A DNA stretch of 64,000 bases, from positions 139,874,564-139,938,563 of the forward strand of contig CM037880.1 of the NCBI GenBank assembly GCA_021292165.1, in the 5' to 3' direction. This document shows, in pieces, positions 10,020 through 21,405 of the stretch (the stretch's first letter is position 1; the number at the start of each line of letters is the position of its first letter). Both the position numbers and the translations under genes were made by a program. The notes beneath the pieces are model-generated. The model was not told where the DNA came from. It saw only the letters and a program-made list of their open reading frames with translations, and searched no databases. The stretch is from Shinisaurus crocodilurus (taxonomy: Eukaryota; Chordata; Lepidosauria; Squamata; Shinisauridae).

Positions 10020-10351
10020 TTCAACATGTGAAGCTTACCACCCACCCACCTACCTCACACCCCCAAACATAGAGCTTCAGAGAGAAGGGGAAGTTTCTTG
10101 CATTTCCTTCTGATACTACCTCACCTGTTAGAGGCACAGAGTCAGCTCTGTTAGGAAATAAAATATTTGGCAATATTAAGATAGGAATCGTGTTAAATTC
10201 CCTCATTCACATCTCCCTCGGTTCAGGCCAGTGGGTGCAGCCTCCCTCCTTTTCTTTTGACCCAGCAGAGGCAGTAGGTAGAGCATGCACGCACGCGTAC
10301 ATGCATACAAACACCTGTTCCCTCCCTGCTTACTGTCTCTCCCTGGGCAGC
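10020..10351 (+). repeat. Unclassified interspersed repeat, copy 2, left part
   Basis: This part corresponds in reverse to copy 1 at about 400-711 (shared CCCCCAAACATAG, AGAGAAGGGGAAGTTTCTTG and CAGTGGGTGCAGCC). It is interrupted at 10352 by the hAT element and resumes at 13577. Confidence 0.75.
10344..10351. repeat. 8-bp hAT target-site duplication (left copy)
   Basis: TGGGCAGC is repeated exactly at 13569-13576, just outside the 15-bp terminal inverted repeats of the hAT element. Confidence 0.95.
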
Positions 10352-10652
10352 CAGGGCCGGATTAAGAGCATTATGGGCCTGGTGCTGAGGATTTTGGTGG
10401 GCCTTTTTATGGAAATAAATAAAATGAGGACGCAATTTTATATTAAAACAAATTAAATATTTTAATTACCATTAAAGTGCCAAAACAGAAACATATTGAA
10501 AATATTTCTTTTTTTGTAAACAATAAGCTTCTTAACTCAATAAAACCGTTATAAATAGAACATTCACAACAACCATTTTTAAATAAACATAAACCATATA
10601 AACAATTTAAATATAAGTGTATGATGTTTGGCTCATAAAAAATTGTTCCTTA

Positions 10653-10655
<3 letters not shown>

Positions 10656-10695
<40 letters not shown>
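10656..10695. repeat. (TTA)n microsatellite within hAT element
   Basis: A pure ATT/TTA array of about 13 units lies in the untranslated part downstream of the transposase. Confidence 0.9.
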
Positions 10696-10851
10696 GCATC
10701 ATAATCAATACAGCCTGCGTTATGATTATGGTGCAGAGAGTAACTCTTGAAATAAATAGCAACCACTAGTTTTAAACACACAAACAGGTTATTCACTGAA
10801 CTCTAACCTGCATTTAAACTAAATGAATCAAGCTGGTAGATTAAAATAAAA

Positions 10852-11835
10852 TTACACATTAACTTTTCTTGCTTTTTTACTTGCAAATGCCTCAATTGTA
10901 GAATCAAGATTAAGCTCGTTCAGCAAACCATTTTCAATGCACAACAGAGAGAGCGCATTTAAACGCTCCTGACCCATGGAAGACCTTAGTTCATTTTTCA
11001 CACGTTTTAATGCTGAAAATGAACGCTCACCACTGCAGTTGCTGACCATTAAACACAAATACATGCGGAGGGTCACAAATGTATTTGGAAATGCACCGAC
11101 TAGAGATTGTGCAATCATAAACTTGTACATTTGTGTTTCTTGACTCCCATGAATGTCTTGATTTGCAGTGGAAGATTGGTACATTTTGAAAATAGATGAA
11201 AACTGTACAATTTCGTCTGCAAACAGGGGTTCAAGATCTTCAGGATATTTTGACACTAGTGTAGTGGCTCTGGAACGTAGACTATCAGCTGCTAGAGTGC
11301 ATATTTCTGATAGAAATCCAAATCTTTCTTGAATTATATTGTATGCTGCTTGCCTGTGCCTCAGTGATTCTGTCAATTGGTCAATTATAGGATAAAAGGT
11401 ATGCACTTTAAACCTCTCAGAGGGTGTCATATCAGCATTAGCATCTTCTGCATCACCATAGTCCCACCTCCTATTTCTTTTCACTTTCCTTCCACGTTGT
11501 AGCTGGTACTCCTCGCAGCCGGAAATATTTTTACCCTGCTGTTCAAATTCAGAGAATCTAGAATGGAGAGACTGCACAAAATCCTTTAGAGAGTTCAGCA
11601 TGTCTGTTGCTGTATGCAGATCTAATTTTGCATCTTGGAGACACTGACTGGTTCTGTGAAACCTTGGTAAAATGACAGACCATACTTCAACAATCATTAT
11701 TCCAGTTTCCAATTGATCCATGACATTATTTAGGCCCTTTGCTTGTAAACAGACCTCTCCCTTTGTGGATTCATCATTCATAATATTTGAAAGGACATCT
11801 CTGATAGTACTATAGCCTTTTTGTAAGGCATTCAC
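10852..11835 (-). pseudogene. hAT transposase, C-terminal region with hATC dimerisation domain
   Basis: This is a 327-residue open frame. Its last 70 or so residues are the hAT dimerisation domain: SNCSGERSFSALKRVKNELR, then SSMGQERLNALSLLCIEN, which in active hAT enzymes completes the catalytic fold. Upstream lies a stretch with NRRWDYGD and alternating helices typical of ZMYM1-like and DUF4371 hAT transposases. The frame ends with a normal stop at 10852. The preceding exon-like segment (12056-12382) is in another frame, so the full enzyme cannot be made from this copy. A transposase cuts out the element and reinserts it. A domesticated host gene is unlikely because the terminal repeats and target duplication surround it. 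Confidence 0.9.
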
Positions 11836-11939
11836 AGCATCATGGTGAGCAGACCAACGTGTATCAGATAACCTTTTTAATGTCGGTATACCACATAGTT
11901 TGAAACTATCTGTTAACAGATTCCATCAATGAGTTGAAG

Positions 11940-12440
11940 CAGAAAAAAAACAATACAACTGCTGCACAAAATTAAAGAACGAAACTGCAACTGGACAGCT
12001 GTTTACGGCATTTTGTCCAACAAGATTAAGTGAATGTGCACAACAAGGAATGTATTCAGCAAGTGGGTTTTTCCCCCCAAATTAAGGCCTGCATACCATT
12101 ATATTTGCCACTCATATTAGATCCGTTATCATAAGACTGACCCCTGCAGTCTTTGATGGAAATTCCATTTTCATCCATGAACTGCAAAATAATGTTTGCT
12201 AGCTCCATACCAGTGTGTCCGAGCATTGGAATGAATTTCGTAAAACGCTCCACTGGACCACTAGGTAGTACATAGCGAAATATAATTGTTAGTTGATCAC
12301 AATGTGCTATGTCAGGGGTGGAGTCAACAGAAATTGAATAATATTTGGCTTCTTTTATCTCGTTTATGATTTGCTGCAGCACTTGCTGACCAATCAGTTC
12401 AATAAACTCATCACATATCGTTGATGATAAGTACCTCCAC
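11940..12440 (-). pseudogene. hAT transposase, central DUF4371 region
   Basis: The frame 12056-12382 encodes YYSISVDSTPDIAHCDQLTI and DCRGQSYDNGSNMSGKYNG, the catalytic-core motifs of DUF4371-type hAT transposases. The motif continues in another frame at about 11945-12056 as AEYIPCCAHSLNLVGQNA, with a stop further on, so frame changes fall near the C-run at 12066-12075. Upstream, FIELIGQQVL can be read to about 12400. The N-terminal zinc finger expected in this family is not recognisable between 12440 and 13568. Confidence 0.85.
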
Positions 12441-12460
12441 GTTTTTTAACCTCTAGGGCA

Positions 12461-12565
12461 GTCTTCCCCAACCGGGGCCCTTCCAAATGTTTGGGGCCCC
12501 AGCTCCCATCTTCCCCAGCCACTGGCCATGCTGCCTGAGGCAAATGAGAACTGTAGTCCAAAATA
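12461..12565. repeat. Partial palindromic MITE inside the hAT element
   Basis: CAGTCTTCCCCAACCGGGGC begins a segment that resembles the left arm and part of the right arm (ACTGTAGTCCAAAATAT) of the palindromic MITEs at 863-997 and 46563-46698. It interrupts or abuts the N-terminal part of the transposase, which helps to explain the loss of coding capacity there. Confidence 0.5.
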
Positions 12566-13576
12566 TCCAAGAGGGATATTTGGTGAACTCTGTTCTCTGG
12601 GGTTTTTCAAAATAAAACTTAAAATGCCACACAATTCCCCATGAAAGCGCACGTGCACGCACACACACACACACACAGTATTAGCCAAGCATTTTGGTGA
12701 CATTTTGCAGGCGGCAGGAGGATCAACACCCCCAAAAGGCAGACACCCACACCCACAAACACACAGCCCTTACGTTCAGTTTGGCTCACAAAAGAGGGAA
12801 AGCCCTTTTACAGAAAAAAAGGAGAAGGAGAAGGAGAACTTGCAGATCAAAAGAGTCAAACTTTTGAACCTTACCTGTGCAGAGGAGGGCCATCAGGACC
12901 AGCGGCAGGTAAAGACCATCCCAGAGGTTTGTCCCATAGTAAGCAGAAGTCATGGTGGAGATTTTGAAGGCGGGTGGGCAGAGAGGGGTCGCTTGACGGA
13001 GCAAAAACTCAAAAACTCCTGCAGCTCATCAGTAAGGGTCTTCCCAATTTCCCACAAATTATTTATTAAAAAAAAAAAAAAAAAGCAGCCACAACAAAAA
13101 GCCAGGAAGCTTTGCTTGACCAAGAATAATTGTGTTGTTCTTGTTGCTTTGTTTTTGTTTTTTTGTTAAACTAGCATTTGAACAATTGAGCTGCGAATCA
13201 GAAAGATCTTTTGCTGGAGGCTGGAGAGAGAGGTCCCTTCTAAATCTGAATATTACAGACCCTAGCAAGCCCCCCATGTGCTAGAAGTTCTCACAAAGAA
13301 ATGTAGTAACAGTGATTGAAATGCAAAGTTACTGAAATGCTAATTTGAGAACAACAGTTCTTGCTAGGTCTTGCCTCAAGCCTGTAATGCAGATGTGCTT
13401 AGAACACCTTTCTAATCTTGAAAAAATCATTAATTATGCTGAATGATAACGATCAGAGCTAACTCCGAAGGGGGGAAAAATCGCCGCGTGTCCCTATAAT
13501 TGCAGGCCTATTTTCTGTTAAGGGCCTGGAGCTGCCGCTCCAACAGCCCCTAGCTTAATCCGGCCCTGTGGGCAGC

Positions 13577-13803
13577 CCTTCGAGCCTAAGCAGATCTACT
13601 TTTAAAGGGGCCATGGGCAAAATTGCAGCTAAGCTAAAAGTTTTAGCTTAGCTTCAGTTTTGCCCATGGCTCCTTTAAGAGCAGCTTAAAGTAGCTTGTG
13701 GGAGGCAGGGGCAATTGGGACTCTGCATAATGAAGTGAGAAGCCATGATGGCTTAAGGGTTTTCCTGAGGGTCTTTCATTTTGGGGCAGTTGGAGACTGT
13801 GTA
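13577..13803 (+). repeat. Unclassified interspersed repeat, copy 2, right part
   Basis: This continues the repeat left at 10351 and matches copy 1 in reverse from about 370 to 145. It contains the family's palindrome at about 13602-13679. Removing the hAT element and one octamer restores a contiguous copy of similar length to copy 1. Confidence 0.8.
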
Positions 13804-15020
13804 AAGCCCTGTACTATTGTGCTAAACTGTTATTAGCTGACCATTGAGAGATTATTAGTGCTAGTATTGCAAATTAGAGTATTAACCCATTCACATGATA
13901 ATTATCTTATGGTCAACGGATCACAAGCTAGATTTCTTCCCCCTTGACAGAGTACAGAGAAGGGGAAAAATCCACCAAGTGCTGAATCTGCCTGAACTGC
14001 AGATGAAAAAAGCTGGACCTAGTAACTTTCTACATTACCCTTAAAGGAAATCTCTCAAAGTCTGAACTGGGCAACCATATGTGCAACTATCATGATTCTT
14101 GTGCTGGAAGGATCCTGTTAAAATTATTGCTGTTCCTTATCCCTTGACAGGGAAGCGGTAGCAAAAGGAGGATGAAATATCAGAGGCCTACCCAGAGTAA
14201 AGAACAGAATGAATGTACTGACACCTGATTTTGGGCGTGAGATTAGCAAAGGCAGGGGGAAAACTAAATGTACAATGCTTACTTGCACATGGTTATCTAA
14301 ATGGGTAGGAAGAAGTGAATGGCATATCTGTCAAAGAAATGTGGAGCTCTAGAATGCTACTGGAGGAAAGGACCCACGTTCTTTAATCCAGCACCGATAT
14401 TTGCTACCTCAGTGTTAATTTCCACCATGTTCCTTAAAATGTAGTGTGAAAGCTTTTGACCTACATGAGTGAATTCACTATATCATCCTGTTGGATGTAA
14501 GAGGGAGGGAGCCTAATTTCCTTCAAATTTTGCATTATGTATCCTCATTATAGAATTAGGAATATGGATTGCATTAAACCCTGTGATTATTGTTTTAAAA
14601 AGGTTTTTGCTGGCAATGGAACCCAAAAAGTAATTGTCTCAGGCTGGTTTTAACGACAATAGGTATAAATAGTAATCTAATTATACTTGGGAGAGATTTA
14701 TAGCTCTAATTACTACTAGTTTAAAATTGCAAAGGGGTTGACATGAGCAATCAACACATTCCATGCTGTGAATCCATCTTGCTATTGTAAAAGCTACCTG
14801 CCAATTGCTTGTCAGCAGAATGATATGCCATGCTGCACACATTATTTCAGGAATTAGCAATACAACATCTCCATGCGCATAAACGTTATCTGTTCAGCTG
14901 AATGCTAAAACTTAGAAACCCAGAGGTTATAAAAATCTGAGCCTTGCAATTACTTGGTTTAAAAACAACTAGCGGTTCATATTTTTGATGCAATGTGAGC
15001 TAATTTTCAGGAAGCTCTTT
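13804..15020. other. AT-rich non-coding stretch, no gene seen
   Basis: No element or reading frame is recognised. The part at about 14640-14900 lacks repeats and low-complexity runs, so it is a weak candidate for conserved non-coding DNA, on appearance only. Confidence 0.4.
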
Positions 15021-15161
15021 AAGAAGCTAAGCAGGAATGAGCCGGGTCAGTGCTTGGATGGGTGACTGCCTGGGCTGCCCACCCACATCTGTTCCCCTGC
15101 ATTGAGCAGGGGTTGGACTCGATGGCCTTATAGGCCCCTTCCAACTCTACGTATTCTATGA
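15021..15161 (+). repeat. Diverged 5S/CR1-tail SINE
   Basis: The head has AAGCTAAGCAGGAATGAGCC and CTTGGATGGGTGACTGCCTG, a 5S-like control region with more changes than the other copies. The tail keeps CTGCATTGAGCAGGGGTTGG and CTTCCAACTCTACGTATTCT. It is an older or separate subfamily. Confidence 0.75.
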
Positions 15162-15569
15162 ACTCTCCAGGTAACTATAACTTGCTGTAAGAGAAGTATC
15201 TCTGGAAAACGTCATGTTCCTGGGAAGCTTCTACACAGACCTTCAAAGTCATGGGCTGCTGGTTATCACAGGAGATGGCATGATTTTTTTTAACATAACA
15301 TTTTTCCTCTTTCAGGATGCATGCATACCAGATATTTATTAATGATTCTTCCATGCACTTCTCTGCTATGATATAAGCTTTGCAGCAGATGTACTTAGGT
15401 AACTGAACATTTGTATACCACATAAGAACAGATGTACAACACAGAGGCTTCTAGCATGTTTCACCTTGCATTATTCCTTCCTGGCCTGGAGCTGGTAAAG
15501 ATGTGTGCCGATCTAATGTGCATTGTGCAGGACAGACAGACTGGATTCCTGCAGTGAACAAAAAAATGG

Positions 15570-15885
15570 AAATGAATCCCCCCCCAAAAAAGGACAAAAG
15601 AGGGCACAGATATGCATAAATTTGCATATTCTTTTTATATACATATGAAATAATTACTATAATTTAAATGGGGATGCAATACCTCTCACACCATAGCGGG
15701 GAAGATTGTGTGACCAGGGGAACTGAGTGCCCACTGCTCAGTCTGCTGTCCGGGTTCTGCTGATGGGCAACTTCAAGGGCCCTCCTCTCCCTTCTCATGG
15801 CTCTTTATCTTGAAACCAGACTTGGACTGGACAGCCCTTCAAATAGAGGACTGTCCTCTGCAAAGTAGGACATATGGCTATCCTT
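15570..15885. repeat. MITE of the GGTGGCCA family, partial copy
   Basis: It shares CAGTCTGCTGTCC, GATGGGCAAC and AGAGGACTGTCCTCTG with copies at 34813-35320, 39077-39545 and 59145-59506. The left terminal repeat is not clear. The right end reads TATGGCTATCCTTG, a decayed TGGCCACCCT. Confidence 0.6.
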
Positions 15886-17962
15886 GCCAGATCTGTCCTG
15901 ATCAACAACTTGTGATCGTCTTTTATTTTGTTTCCATTCTGTTCATTACTTTCAAATGCAATGTTTGTTCCTAACTGGTGCCATTCTTAAGAAGATACAG
16001 TTGGGAGAAACTGTGCTTAATATCCTTGAGTCTGCTGCCAAACATGCATGTAAGGATTTTGAATTGATTCTCCTTCTCAATATCAGATGTCCCTTTGGGG
16101 AGGTTTCTTAGGCCGTTTTAAAAAAAAAAATCTTTTGAAGAACTTTGGTCTGCCAGGCTCCAAAATGGGCCATATAAGACCATGAATATATCTATTTTTA
16201 AAAAAGATCTATCTCTTGTTTTTATCTTGGGGTATCCAAAACAAAAGATGCTTAGGGAGCCTGCCCCCTTCAGAACATGCCCAAGATAAGCTCATCTAAT
16301 TGCTTCTATTTTCAGCACAGCTGTGAGCAATTAGGCTCACTTCAAGATCCTAACCATTTAATGTCTCTCCACCCATATTCACAATATGGCATAAGCATCC
16401 ACAGTGAAAGCTGAAAGCTTTCCATCTTTATTTCATATAATTATTGCTCTTCAGTGCTACTTCTTTCTATGAGCATTTCCATTCTACATTTCTATTGAAG
16501 TATTGTCATTTAGCAATGGTGCCAAATACGATGAGATGTCCATCATGGGATAAGATTCTTCCCATCACAAAACAAAACATCAGCCTTGCTTTAGCCTTCC
16601 CATCACAAAACAAAACATCAGCCTTGCTTTAGCCACGCAGTCTGCTAAACAATAGGATATCATTGGTGTGCTTGAAGCTTCAGTAGTTTATGTATGGAGC
16701 ACTGAGCTTACAAACAGCAGCTTGAAAATGGTGGACTCCATAGCAGAACTTCCTTATAATACACTCTCACACACAGCATTCTCCTAACCTCCTTGCCACT
16801 ATACCATATAGCACACTCCTTTGGTATTTGGCCTTAAATTATTCCTTTTTCTGTTCACTTGGAACTTAAGACTTTTTCTTTTCGAAATACTTATTTCTAC
16901 TTGCTTTAAGCATTTCTTCACTTAACATTATTTGTCAGCTCAGTTTCATTTCTGTGTCCTCGAAATGCAGTGTGAAAGCTTTTGTCATTTTATCAGGAGG
17001 CTTATGAAAGGTACTTTTAATTTTTGTTTGTTTGCCCTTAGCACAAAGAGACTACTTCTGCTTTTCAAAGTATCTCATTACCACTCATATTTTAGCAATT
17101 GTTGCCACCTACTACACATCTCAGATAACATTAATTCTGAATTCCTCATGGAGCTAAGTTTCATATTGTGACAATAAATTTACTGGTGCTTGTCAAACTC
17201 GGATGGGTATATTTTCCTTCCCTCACTGCTTTTCAAAGGATGGCTGGCTGAGGGAGGAAAGGGGGGAGAAGGAAGAAGTCCATGCCTTCCCCAGCTGCTC
17301 AGTCCATGGACTCTGCCTGCCATGATCTCTTCTCTGTATTGAACACAGGAGGCAGAAGGAAGAAGGGTGTGTCTCACCAGGCTCTTCTTGCATGTTGGTG
17401 CAAATCCATTCTCCTCCTCCTCTCCCCACTCCTCCGCTTCATTCCAGACTGAGCACAAGCGGATCTTCCTTCCTCAAGCATGTTAAATATCCCAGTGTGC
17501 TTGCACACAGAAGATATGCAGTCTGGAAGTTCAGCAGACAGACATTTCATATTGCCTTTTATGTATAAAATACATAATGCATAAGGATGCATTCTTGGGC
17601 CTTGTAAGGTCAATGTTTTCACCTGTTGTGGTTTAAGAGAGGGCCCTCCTTGTGTGGCTTTCTGCTCTGGGTCTTGCATATCATAGAGCTCTAAGGGAAG
17701 CCTCCCAGTGAGAATTCCATAAATACCCAGTTACGTATTTATGTATGTGCCAACTTCCAAGAATCTCACTTTGGGAAACAAGACGCACCACATTCCTGCA
17801 AGACATTTCAGCTCTCATACAGCTTCCATAGCTCTACTAAGATGGAAACATTCCCCAGTCACAGCTGTCACTAAGAAACAAACAGCATTGTTTGTAACGT
17901 GCAATACAGAGGTTGTGATGTGCAGTACAAAAATTCCCTCAGATCACTCCTGTATGAAAGAA
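15886..17962. other. Non-coding stretch with one tandem duplication, no gene seen
   Basis: About 2.1 kb with no recognised element. A 38-bp exact tandem duplication lies at 16558-16595 and 16596-16633. Frames of up to about 100 codons near 17180-17680 overlap on the same strand in different phases and show no known motif. Confidence 0.45.
16558..16633. repeat. 38-bp tandem duplication
   Basis: Two identical 38-bp units start CTTCCCATCACAAAACAAAA. No mismatch is visible between units, which suggests a recent local duplication. Confidence 0.9.
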
Positions 17963-17975
17963 GTATGGTCATGTG

Positions 17976-18998
17976 GAGAGGTAACTGGGAGAGAGGTAAC
18001 GAGTGGGGTACCACAGGGCTCGGTCCTGGGCCCAGTGCTCTTCAAGATTTTTATTAATGACTTGGATGAGGAGGTGCAGGGAATGCTTATCAAATTTGCA
18101 GATGACACAAAGTTGGGTGGAATAGCTAATACTCTGGAAGACAGAAACAAAATTCAAAGCGATCTCGATGGGCTGGAGTGCTGGGCCGAAAACAACAGAA
18201 TGAAATTTAACAGGGATAAATGCCAAGTGCTGCACCTAGGGAAAAGGAAACCAAATACAGAGTTACAGAATGGGGGACACTTGGCTCAACAATACCACAA
18301 GTGAGAAGGATCTTGGAATTGTGGTAGATCACAAACTGAATATGAGCCAGCAATGTGATGTGGCTGCAAAAAAGGCAAATGCTATTTTGGGCTGCATTAA
18401 TAGAAGTATAGCTTCCAAATCGCGGGAAGTGATAATTCCCCTTTACTCAGCACTGGTTAGGCCTCATCTTGAGTACTGCGTCCAGTTCTGGGCACCACAC
18501 TTTAAGAAGGACGTAGACAAACTGGAGAGGGTTCAGAGGAGGGCAACAAGGATGATAAAGGGACTGGAAACAAGGCCCTATGAGGAGAGACTGAAAGAAC
18601 TGGGCATGTTTAGCCTTCAGAAGAGGAGACTGAGGGGAGATATGATCGCACTCTTCCAGTACTTGAAGGGTTGTCACACAGAGGAGGGCCAGGATCTCTT
18701 CTCGATCATCCCAGTTTGCAGGAATAATGGGCTCAAGTTACAGGAACCTAGATTCCACCTAAACATCAGGAAAAATTTCCTGACTGTCAGAGCAATAAGA
18801 CAATGGAACAGGACCGGTGCAAGGCAGTTTGGTGCCCTAGGCAAGATCAGATATTTAGTGCCCCCCCTTCCCACTTGAGAGCACTGTATTTTTTTTCCAA
18901 GGTGTTTCTGGCGCCCCCTTTAGCCCTGCGCCCTAGGCAGCTGCCTCGTTGGCCTAATGGTAGCACCGGCCCTGCAATGGAATCAACTACCTAGGGAG
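17976..18998 (+). pseudogene. CR1 reverse transcriptase (C-terminal half)
   Basis: The first frame (to 18304) carries SGVPQGSVLGPVLFKIFIND and the active-site motif IKFADDTKLGG, with both aspartates kept, then NRMKFNRDKCQVLHLGK. A +1 frameshift near 18262-18272 moves to the second frame (18270-18878), with NTTSEKDLGIVVDHKLNMSQ, LVRPHLEYCVQFWAP and LERVQRRATRMIKGL, the CR1 C-terminal signature. That frame ends artificially because the MITE at 18809 replaces the last codons (VRAIRQWN then foreign sequence). The element is defective through truncation, frameshift and insertion. Confidence 0.9.
18809..18974. mobile_element. Short hAT MITE (GCACCGGCCCTG family) inside CR1
   Basis: The element is 166 bp. 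It starts CAGGACCGGTGCAAGG and ends TAGCACCGGCCCTG, with an exact 8-bp duplication CAATGGAA at 18801-18808 and 18975-18982. Both ends match the GC-rich element at 38374-39048: the left end matches the reverse complement of that element's right end, and the right end matches its left end. This is therefore a short deletion derivative of the same family. Confidence 0.92.
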
Positions 18999-19303
18999 GT
19001 GGTGGGCTCTCCCACTCTGGAGGCATTCAAGGCGCAGCTGGACAGCCATCTGTCAGGGATGCTTTGATCTGGATTCCTGCATTGAGCAGGGGGTTGGACT
19101 CGATGGCCTTGTAGGCCCCTTCCAACTCTACTTTTCTATGATTCTATGTTGTAGGAAAGAATGGAATAAACTGAAGGCCTATGAGAAGGGCTGATAACGA
19201 TGTGGCATCCATTTCTCATAGGCCATTATAAGATGCACGGGGACCAGGATACTAGAGATGGGGAAATGTATTTTGAAATCAGAGATTTCTGGAGGTTCAT
19301 TAT

Positions 19304-19961
19304 AGGGATGGGGGAGAAATTTGTTCAGTTCGCATTTTAATGTGAATTTATCTAATTCACTCTTTCCGAACCATAGGCAAACTGAAACACAGTTATATCT
19401 TGATATTCACACTGTTCTGAATTTTGCAATGCAGTACTGATTATTTTTTTTTAAAATGCATACAAAATATGTATATTAGGGGAATGATGTGTGCACAAAA
19501 ACACATATATTAGTGAAAATAATGTACATAAACACATTAGAAAATGCATTATAAAATTGCTCGTAAAAATTTGTATTAGGAAAAAGTGCATATAAAATGT
19601 GTATATTAAAATGCACACAATTTTTCATGCAGGCTTTTAAAAATTTATTTATTTTTTATATTTATACCCCACCTTTTTTCCTGCAAGGAACTCAAGGCGG
19701 CTTACAGAATCCTCCTCTCCATTTTATTCTCACAACAACCCTGTGAGGTAGGTTAGGCTGAGAGTTAGTGACTGGCCCAAAGTCACCCAGTGAGTTTCAT
19801 GGCTGAGCGGCGACTAGAACCCAGATCTCCTGAGTCCCAGTCCAACACTCTCACACTACGCCACACTGGCATAAACTGTTGGGAAACTAGGACAAAGTGA
19901 ACATAAGGTTGGAAAAACGAGAAACTGAGCAAAACCAAAATTGACAGATTTGTCCATGCCT
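19304..19961. mobile_element. AT-rich hAT-like MITE interrupted by a CORE-SINE
   Basis: The ends read AGGGATGGGGGAGAAATTTG and, reversed from the right, AGGCATGGACAAATCTGTCA. The interior holds degenerate tandem units around TGCATACAAAATATGTATAT. A homologous copy without the SINE is at 55491-55951. No clear target duplication is seen for this copy. Confidence 0.75.
19643..19870 (-). repeat. CORE-SINE (MIR-like) with L2-type 3' end
   Basis: On the minus strand the copy has a tRNA-like head (CAGTGTGG, then GAGTGTTGGACTGGGACTC), the MIR/CORE segment GTGACTTTGGGCCAGTCACT and CACAGGGTTGTTGTGAG, and a 3' end CCGCCTTGAGTTCCTTGCAG with AT-rich repeats. It is inserted in the MITE 19304-19961. The L2-like 3' end suggests L2 machinery moved it. 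Confidence 0.85.
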
Positions 19962-20156
19962 ACTTCCCACCTGTCTTCATTTCCTTTCAGATCTTAATAA
20001 TTCTCAGCAATATAAAATGGACAAATTGCAATTCCTCTGAATTCAAATTCAGTAGCAGATTTCCCCTTTCCCTAAGATTACAATTTCTACAAAATAATGC
20101 TTAGTTTCCTATAGTATTTGTTGGGGTGTATTTTCTTTTCTTTTCTTTTTACAGCT

Positions 20157-20332
20157 TCATAGATTTCATAGATCATAGAGTTGGAAGGAGCCTACAAGAC
20201 TATCGAGTCCAACCCGCTGCTCAATGCAGGAAACTAGAGGAGGGGTCTCCCATCCAAGTAACAACCAGGCTTGACCCTGCTTAGCTTTCCACGCTCAGAC
20301 AAGCTGAGCCAGCGTAAGCCACAGGCCTGCTT
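20157..20332 (-). repeat. 5S rRNA-derived SINE with CR1-type tail and target duplication
   Basis: This is a full minus-strand copy with tail, central CTAGAGGAGGGGTCTCCCAT and 5S head. TTTACAGCT at 20148-20156 and 20334-20342 is a target duplication, so the SINE limits are well fixed. Confidence 0.9.
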
Positions 20333-20342
20333 CTTTACAGCT

Positions 20343-21368
20343 GAGCTGCGTGCTGAGTTCAGAACATGTTGTTGATTCTCACAAAAGCAGTGTGCGTGGC
20401 CTGCGGCAGAACAGCAGAAAAGTCAGCATGGACTGAGAAAAAAATAACTAAAATTTTCAGCAGCCACCATCTCAAAGTCTGAGTCTTGTGAATAGGCCTT
20501 TCCATTTCTGGCCACCGTAGAGCTCATTAAGCATAGACATCTTACAGGTTTCCCTCTCCCCTCAGTGGAAGGCCATTCGTAATGCTGAGACATTCCTCCA
20601 GGCCTAGTGTATTGTGTGCATGCTACATTTGTAACACAGCTATTTGTTTTTGTGATACCGTGTGTTGGGAAAGATATCAGTGAAGATGTTTTATGAATTA
20701 GGATTATAATGCAGAGGATTTCTTTGTGTGATTCTGCTAGGTAGTGAGCAAGTCAACTGCAGGGCAGAGCTGAAGCTTATAAATTTGTGAGAGGCCTCAC
20801 ACTGTGCCGAGGCTTGGGCAGGAGGATGTATATCTAAAAGAGAACAGACATATAGCTCTGAAAGCACAGGGAACTGTCTGCCCTGTTTTTGACCTTTCCT
20901 AGCTGGCTGGTTTAGAAGGTGGGGGTGGAAACTGATGTATCCCACCTTCCTAGTGCAAAGCAGGTTACACATTAAACAGGAAGAAGCGCAGGAAGAAGGG
21001 GAGGAAAGAAAAACAGCCAAAGAATGAAAAACTTTACCCCCAAAATTCACGCAGTGTGCTAAGTCCTCACTTCTGGAACTTGAGTGCTGCATTGCTTAGG
21101 CTAATCATGAAATCATTTAATAACTTTTGTTTTTACAACCATGCTCCTAAGAATCCTTGGCAAAACTCCAGCTCTGCTGAAATCTGCCCACCCTGCATCC
21201 AGGTTTTTAGCATAGGAATCTCTGATAGGGCTTGATTCATAAAGGATTTTCCACATCATTTCTGTGGATGTTTCAAAATTTACTCGGAATGAACCTGTGC
21301 AGGGTAAGATAGATATTAAAAGGCAGTTTGTCTGAGAATTTTACTAGTCTGGCTCTTGAAAAAAGGTG

Positions 21369-21405
<37 letters not shown>

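Larger units (their letters stand above)
10352..13568 (-). mobile_element. hAT superfamily DNA transposon with decayed transposase
   Basis: The element is 3217 bp and starts CAGGGCCGGATTAAG; the right end is the exact reverse complement of those 15 bases. The exact 8-bp duplication and the DUF4371/hATC-type transposase on the minus strand place it in the hAT superfamily (ZMYM1-like lineage). It contains a TTA array (10656-10695), a fragment of a palindromic MITE (12461-12565), a CA run (about 12655-12677) and a poly-A stretch (13065-13082). The transposase frame is broken. Its ends are shared with the chimeric MITE at 50826-51504. Confidence 0.92.
17963..19149 (+). mobile_element. CR1 LINE, 3' portion, with a hAT MITE inside
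   Basis: This is a 5'-truncated CR1 element: the last half of the reverse transcriptase, the C-terminal domain and the 3' UTR ending GGTTGGACTCGATGGCCTTG and CTATGATTCTATG. Near-identical 12-mers (TGTATGAAAGAA at 17951-17962 and TGTAGGAAAGAA at 19150-19161) are a probable target duplication. Its 3' end matches the tails of the 5S-SINEs in this window. A MITE of 166 bp plus an 8-bp duplicate sits at 18809-18982. Confidence 0.92.

Noticed and set aside
10852..12382. Possible domesticated ZMYM1-like host gene
   Set aside because: Terminal inverted repeats and an exact 8-bp target duplication surround it, and the frame is broken, so it is a dead transposon.
16558..16633. Start of a CRISPR-like or satellite array
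   Set aside because: Only two adjacent identical units, with no spacer and no further copies.
20691..21092. 133-codon minus-strand frame
   Set aside because: No known motif, no splice or repeat context supporting coding, and its length is compatible with chance in 64 kb.
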